From NCBI GenBank assembly GCA_003449195.1, contig DMID01000232.1:1-9120 (forward strand): a stretch of 9,120 nt of DNA, written 5' to 3'. Below, piece after piece: positions 7,401 to 9,120 of this stretch. The position numbers and the translations under genes were made by a program. The first letter of the stretch is position 1; each line of letters opens with the position of its first letter. The stretch comes from Lysobacteraceae bacterium. Its GTDB lineage: Bacteria > Pseudomonadota > Gammaproteobacteria > Xanthomonadales > Xanthomonadaceae. The notes beneath the pieces were generated by a model. It had not been told where the DNA came from, did not search any database, and saw only the letters and a list, made by a program, of their open reading frames with translations.

Positions 7401-7563
7401 CTCACTCAAGCGCGAATTCGCCAGCGAGAACGGTACGGAACTGAATGCGCTTTTACCCAAAATGAGCCCACTCAATCCGAACTATCTGGCCAAAAAGCAA
7501 AGCGTGTTCCAGAAGATCGCCGCATTTGTCGAAAAATTCAAAGGCGTGGGCGGGAATATCTAG
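4465..7563 (+). CDS. hsdR: Type I restriction-modification endonuclease/translocase subunit (type IC)
   Basis: HsdR supplies restriction: it binds the HsdM2HsdS core, pumps DNA with ATP and cuts at distant sites. The 1032-residue product is close to the 1038 or so of EcoR124I and complete at both ends (ending KFKGVGGNI). The N-terminal PD-(D/E)xK nuclease has D151, E165 and K167 (YDVTI, then VELKK), the same numbers as in EcoR124I. Superfamily 2 helicase motifs follow: Walker A TTGSGKT with K313, DECH at 408-411, FTGTP at 434-438, and the Q-x3-SRTNR motif at about 678-685. A helical C-terminal domain for docking to HsdM follows. The ATG overlaps the stop of the ancestral rhuM frame (ATGA), showing that rhuM was once coupled to it. 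No frameshift or missing catalytic residue is seen, so restriction activity is expected. It converges with dapA. Confidence 0.97.
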   Translation: MSDYKTIAESRNFIVLDRYEREWKVAENYQSESDLERELIQDLVNQGYEFASFIKTPADLLANVRVQLQALNAVQFAEGEWLRFVETWLDKPSDGIVEKTRKIHDDYIHDFVFDDGRIQNIYLLDKKNIARNKVQVIKQFEQTGSHANRYDVTILVNGLPLVQVELKKRGVAIREAFNQVHRYSKESFNSDQSLFKFLQLFVISNGTDSRYFANTTQRNKNSFDFTMNWAKSDNTLIKDLKDFTATFFQKHTLLNVLLHYSVFDVSNTLLVMRPYQIAATERILWKIKSSHHAKSWSNTESGGFIWHTTGSGKTLTSFKAARLATELDFIDKVFFVVDRKDLDYQTMKEYQRFSPDSVNGSDSTAGLKRNLEKDDNKIVVTTIQKLNNLMKSEADLPIYGKQVVFIFDECHRSQFGEAQKNLKKKFKKFCQFGFTGTPIFPENALGAETTASVFGRELHSYVITDAIRDEKVLKFKVDYNDVRPQFKAIETEQDEKKLSAAENKQALLHPDRIREITQYILNNFRQKTHRLQAGNKGFNAMFAVSSVDAAKLYYECFRDLQKASDKPLKVATIFSFAANEEQDAIGDIQDESFDVSAMNSSAKEFLGAAIADYNALFKTNFSVDSNGFQNYYRDLAKQVKAKEIDLLIVVGMFLTGFDAPTLNTLFVDKNLRFHGLMQAYSRTNRIFDATKTFGNIVTFRDLEQATIDAITLFGDKNTKNVVLEKSYKEYMEGFTDATTGEARRGFMDVVKELEARFPDPAAIEKEADKKAFAKLFGEYLRVENVLQNYDEFTSLKALQGVDMADAAAVEAFKAKHYLSDEALTELQAIPLPSERKVQDYRSTYNDVRDWLRREKAGAEKEQSTVDWDDVVFEVDLLKSQEINLDYILELIFEHNKKIRSKSELVEEMRRVIRASLGQRAKESLVVDFINQTDLDKIGDKASVMDAFYTFAQAEQQREAQALITSESLNAEAAKRYITTSLKREFASENGTELNALLPKMSPLNPNYLAKKQSVFQKIAAFVEKFKGVGGNI

Positions 7564-7608
7564 GAAGCGGCCGGATAAAGGCTCCAGCCGCGTGACGACT
7601 CCATCGGC

Positions 7609-7621
7609 CTGCACGGTGCAG
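7609..7621. repeat. 13-base inverted repeat between convergent hsdR and dapA
   Basis: CTGCAC (7609-7614) and GTGCAG (7616-7621) are perfect inverted copies around a single G. An alternative pairing, GGTGC (7615-7619) with GCACC (7632-7636), overlaps it. It lies in the 83-base spacer between the two convergent stops, where a bidirectional terminator is expected. The one-base centre and absence of a T-run argue against a standard intrinsic terminator; a protein-binding site or chance is possible. Confidence 0.3.
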
Positions 7622-7646
7622 AAGGTACCCCGCACCATCGACAGGC

Positions 7647-8546
7647 TCAGGCAAGCAGGCCCGCTTCCACCAGCGCCGTCTCGACCAGCGGTTGATGCGC
7701 GGCTTCCAGCTCGGTCATCGGCAGGCGCAAGGTGCCGCCACACAAGCCCAGCCGCGCTGCGGCCCACTTCACCGGGATGGGATTGGCTTCGACGAAGAGG
7801 CGCTTGTGCAGCGGCAGCAGGCGCATCTGGATGGCCATTGCCGCTGCCGCGTCGCCGGACAGCGCGGCCATGCACAGCTCGTGCATCAGGCGCGGGGCAA
7901 GGTTGGCGGTGACGCTGACGTTGCCGTCGCCGCCCAGCAGCATCAACGCGACGGCGGTGGCGTCGTCGCCGGAATACACGCCGAAGCCGGCCGGGCGCTC
8001 GCGGATCAGCCATTGCGCGCGCTCGATGTTGCCGGTGGCTTCCTTGATGCCGACGATGCCGGGCAGCTGCGCCAGCCGCAGCACGGTGTCGTGCTGCAGG
8101 TCGGCCACCGAGCGGCCGGGCACGTTGTACAGGTAGATCGGCAGGTCGCCCACCGCATCGGCGATGGCGGCGAAGTGGCGGTACTGCCCTTCCTGAGTGG
8201 GCTTGTTGTAGTACGGCACCACCTGCAACTGGCTGTCGGCACCGACTGCGCGCGCATATTTGGCCAGCGTGATCGCCTCGGCGGTGGAATTGGCGCCGCA
8301 GCCTGCCATCACCGGCACGCGCCCGGCGGCCTGCTCGACCGCGACCCGGATCACCTCGCAATGCTCGGCCACGTCCAGCGTGGGCGACTCGCCGGTGGTG
8401 CCGACCACGCTGATGCAATCGCTGCCCTCGGCCACGTGCCAGTCCACCAGTTTGCGCAGCGCGGCGTAGTCGATGCTGCCGTCCGCATGCAGCGGGGTGA
8501 CGAGGGCGACGATGCTGCCGCGCAGGGCGACGGTCTGTGCTGCCAT
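7647..8546 (-). CDS. dapA: 4-hydroxy-tetrahydrodipicolinate synthase
   Basis: DapA condenses pyruvate with aspartate semialdehyde in the first committed step of lysine and meso-diaminopimelate synthesis in the cytoplasm, normally as a tetramer. The 299-residue protein (about 292 in E. coli) is a complete TIM barrel. GTTGES (Thr50-Thr51) is the pyruvate-carboxylate and proton-relay loop, YNVPGR gives the relay Tyr140 and Arg145, and GIKEATGN gives Lys168, which forms the Schiff base with pyruvate. The start at 8546 is chosen because homology begins with GSIVALVTP about ten residues later; the frame extends upstream to 8600 but that part is not conserved in type. No clear Shine-Dalgarno precedes the chosen ATG. 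It lies 66 bases downstream of rarD on the same strand, so cotranscription is possible; a TAGAAT box in the gap may be its own promoter. Highly G/C-ending codons mark it as native chromosome. Confidence 0.95.
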   Translation of the reverse strand: MAAQTVALRGSIVALVTPLHADGSIDYAALRKLVDWHVAEGSDCISVVGTTGESPTLDVAEHCEVIRVAVEQAAGRVPVMAGCGANSTAEAITLAKYARAVGADSQLQVVPYYNKPTQEGQYRHFAAIADAVGDLPIYLYNVPGRSVADLQHDTVLRLAQLPGIVGIKEATGNIERAQWLIRERPAGFGVYSGDDATAVALMLLGGDGNVSVTANLAPRLMHELCMAALSGDAAAAMAIQMRLLPLHKRLFVEANPIPVKWAAARLGLCGGTLRLPMTELEAAHQPLVETALVEAGLLA

Positions 8547-8574
8547 GACGATGCCGTAGAGGAAAGGGATGCCG

Positions 8575-8580
8575 ATTCTA
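8575..8580 (-). promoter_or_regulatory. Candidate -10 box for dapA
   Basis: On the minus strand TAGAAT (5 of 6 matches to TATAAT) lies 28 bases before the dapA ATG, in an otherwise very GC-rich gap. No TTGACA-like box is visible at the usual distance upstream, so this is a weak call. Confidence 0.28.
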
Positions 8581-8612
8581 GCGCCCCGCCCCGGCCCCAT
8601 GCCTTGGCCGGT

Positions 8613-9120
8613 TCAGACGGTGCGGCGCGCGCGCCAAGCGCCCTCGCCGGCGAACAGCAGCAGGCCGGCCCAGATTGCGGCAAACCCCACCGCATGCGCG
8701 GCGTCGAAGGGTTCGCGGAACACCAGCACGCCGATCAGGAACTGCAGCGTCGGCGCGATGTACTGGAACAGGCCCACCAGCGACAACGGAATGCGGCGCA
8801 CGCCGTAGGCGAAACCGATCAGCGGCAAGGCCGTGACCGCACCACCGAGTACCAGCAGCAGATCCGCACCAAAACTCCAGCCGCCGAGTGCGGACGGCGC
8901 GAGGAAGCCGCCGCCGTGACCGGCTTCGCACCAGCCCAGAAACACCAGCGCCGGCAGGAACAGGAACACGCTCTCCGCACCCAGCCCGGCCACCGCATCC
9001 ACCGCCACCAGCTTGCGGAACAAGCCGTACAGGCCGAACGAAGCCGCCAGCCCCAGCGCGATCCACGGCGCGCGCCCGGCCTGCCAGGTCAGCCATGCCA
9101 CGCCCAGTGCGGCGCAGGCC
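8613..9120 (-). CDS. rarD: RarD-like EamA/DMT-family transporter, C-terminal part
   Basis: This is the C-terminal 168 or so residues of an inner-membrane permease of the drug/metabolite transporter superfamily; the gene begins beyond the right edge and the frame is open to it. Five hydrophobic segments are visible, starting near WIALGLAASFGLYGLF, ESVFLFLPALVFLGW, DLLLVLGGAVTALPLIGF, LSLVGLFQYIAPTLQFLIGV and AHAVGFAAIWAGLLLF, corresponding to the second half of a ten-helix protein. The SFGLYGLFRK and GLFQYIAPTLQFL segments are typical of RarD proteins (about 296 residues in E. coli), named from chloramphenicol-sensitivity phenotypes but of unclear natural substrate. It ends with a short basic tail (WRARRTV) and a TGA at 8613-8615, 66 bases before dapA. 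Codon use matches dapA. Confidence 0.85.
   Translation of the reverse strand, partial: ACAALGVAWLTWQAGRAPWIALGLAASFGLYGLFRKLVAVDAVAGLGAESVFLFLPALVFLGWCEAGHGGGFLAPSALGGWSFGADLLLVLGGAVTALPLIGFAYGVRRIPLSLVGLFQYIAPTLQFLIGVLVFREPFDAAHAVGFAAIWAGLLLFAGEGAWRARRTV

Noticed and set aside
186..7660. Direct repeats at the two ends that would mark island attachment sites
   Set aside because: Only short matches such as GCAAGCAG occur at both ends, which is expected by chance in this composition; no integrase or tRNA is present.
7453..8418. 321-codon frame on the minus strand running through dapA into the end of hsdR
   Set aside because: It is an alternative frame of dapA, Arg/Ala/Gly-rich, and overlaps two well-identified genes.
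8578..9096. 172-codon frame on the minus strand overlapping rarD
   Set aside because: It is an Arg-rich alternative frame; the adjacent frame encodes clear membrane helices of a RarD-like protein.

Overview
The window is a stretch of high-GC proteobacterial chromosome (probably beta- or gammaproteobacterial; the sequence does not settle the genus) carrying a complete type I restriction-modification locus. The flanking genes have strongly G/C-biased third codon positions: the 3' end of a probable alpha/beta-hydrolase gene on the left, and dapA plus the 3' part of a rarD-like transporter gene on the right, both on the minus strand. The central block (about 815-7563) is compositionally more mixed, with distinctly AT-rich patches inside hsdS and the start of rhuM, as expected of a horizontally acquired defence locus.

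Layout: 1-185 hydrolase tail (+); 186-814 a 629-base stretch without a convincing gene, containing several small inverted repeats and one weak promoter candidate; 815-2374 hsdM (+); 2371-3597 hsdS (+), overlapping hsdM by ATGA; 3610-4468 a rhuM-family gene (+) with two apparent lesions; 4465-7563 hsdR (+), whose ATG overlaps the stop codon of the original rhuM frame; 7564-7646 a short convergent spacer with a 13-base inverted repeat; 7647-8546 dapA (-); 8613-9120 rarD-like gene (-), running off the right edge.

The restriction system is of the EcoR124I/EcoDXXI (type IC) kind. HsdM and HsdR closely resemble the EcoR124I subunits as I remember them, and the catalytic residues of HsdR fall at the same residue numbers (D151, E165, K167, Walker lysine K313). 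HsdM and HsdS would form the methyltransferase; HsdR adds the ATP-driven translocase and nuclease. The HsdS central region carries three perfect tandem copies of a 12-base unit encoding ELTA, the site known in EcoR124 enzymes to set the spacer length of the bipartite DNA target.

The most interesting points are the HsdS repeat (a possible specificity switch) and the rhuM gene between hsdS and hsdR, which seems to have lost an internal segment in frame and to be frameshifted at a (CTGC)3 tract where removing one unit restores the family's C-terminus. I see no wholly new system; the rhuM/type I association is the least understood component.
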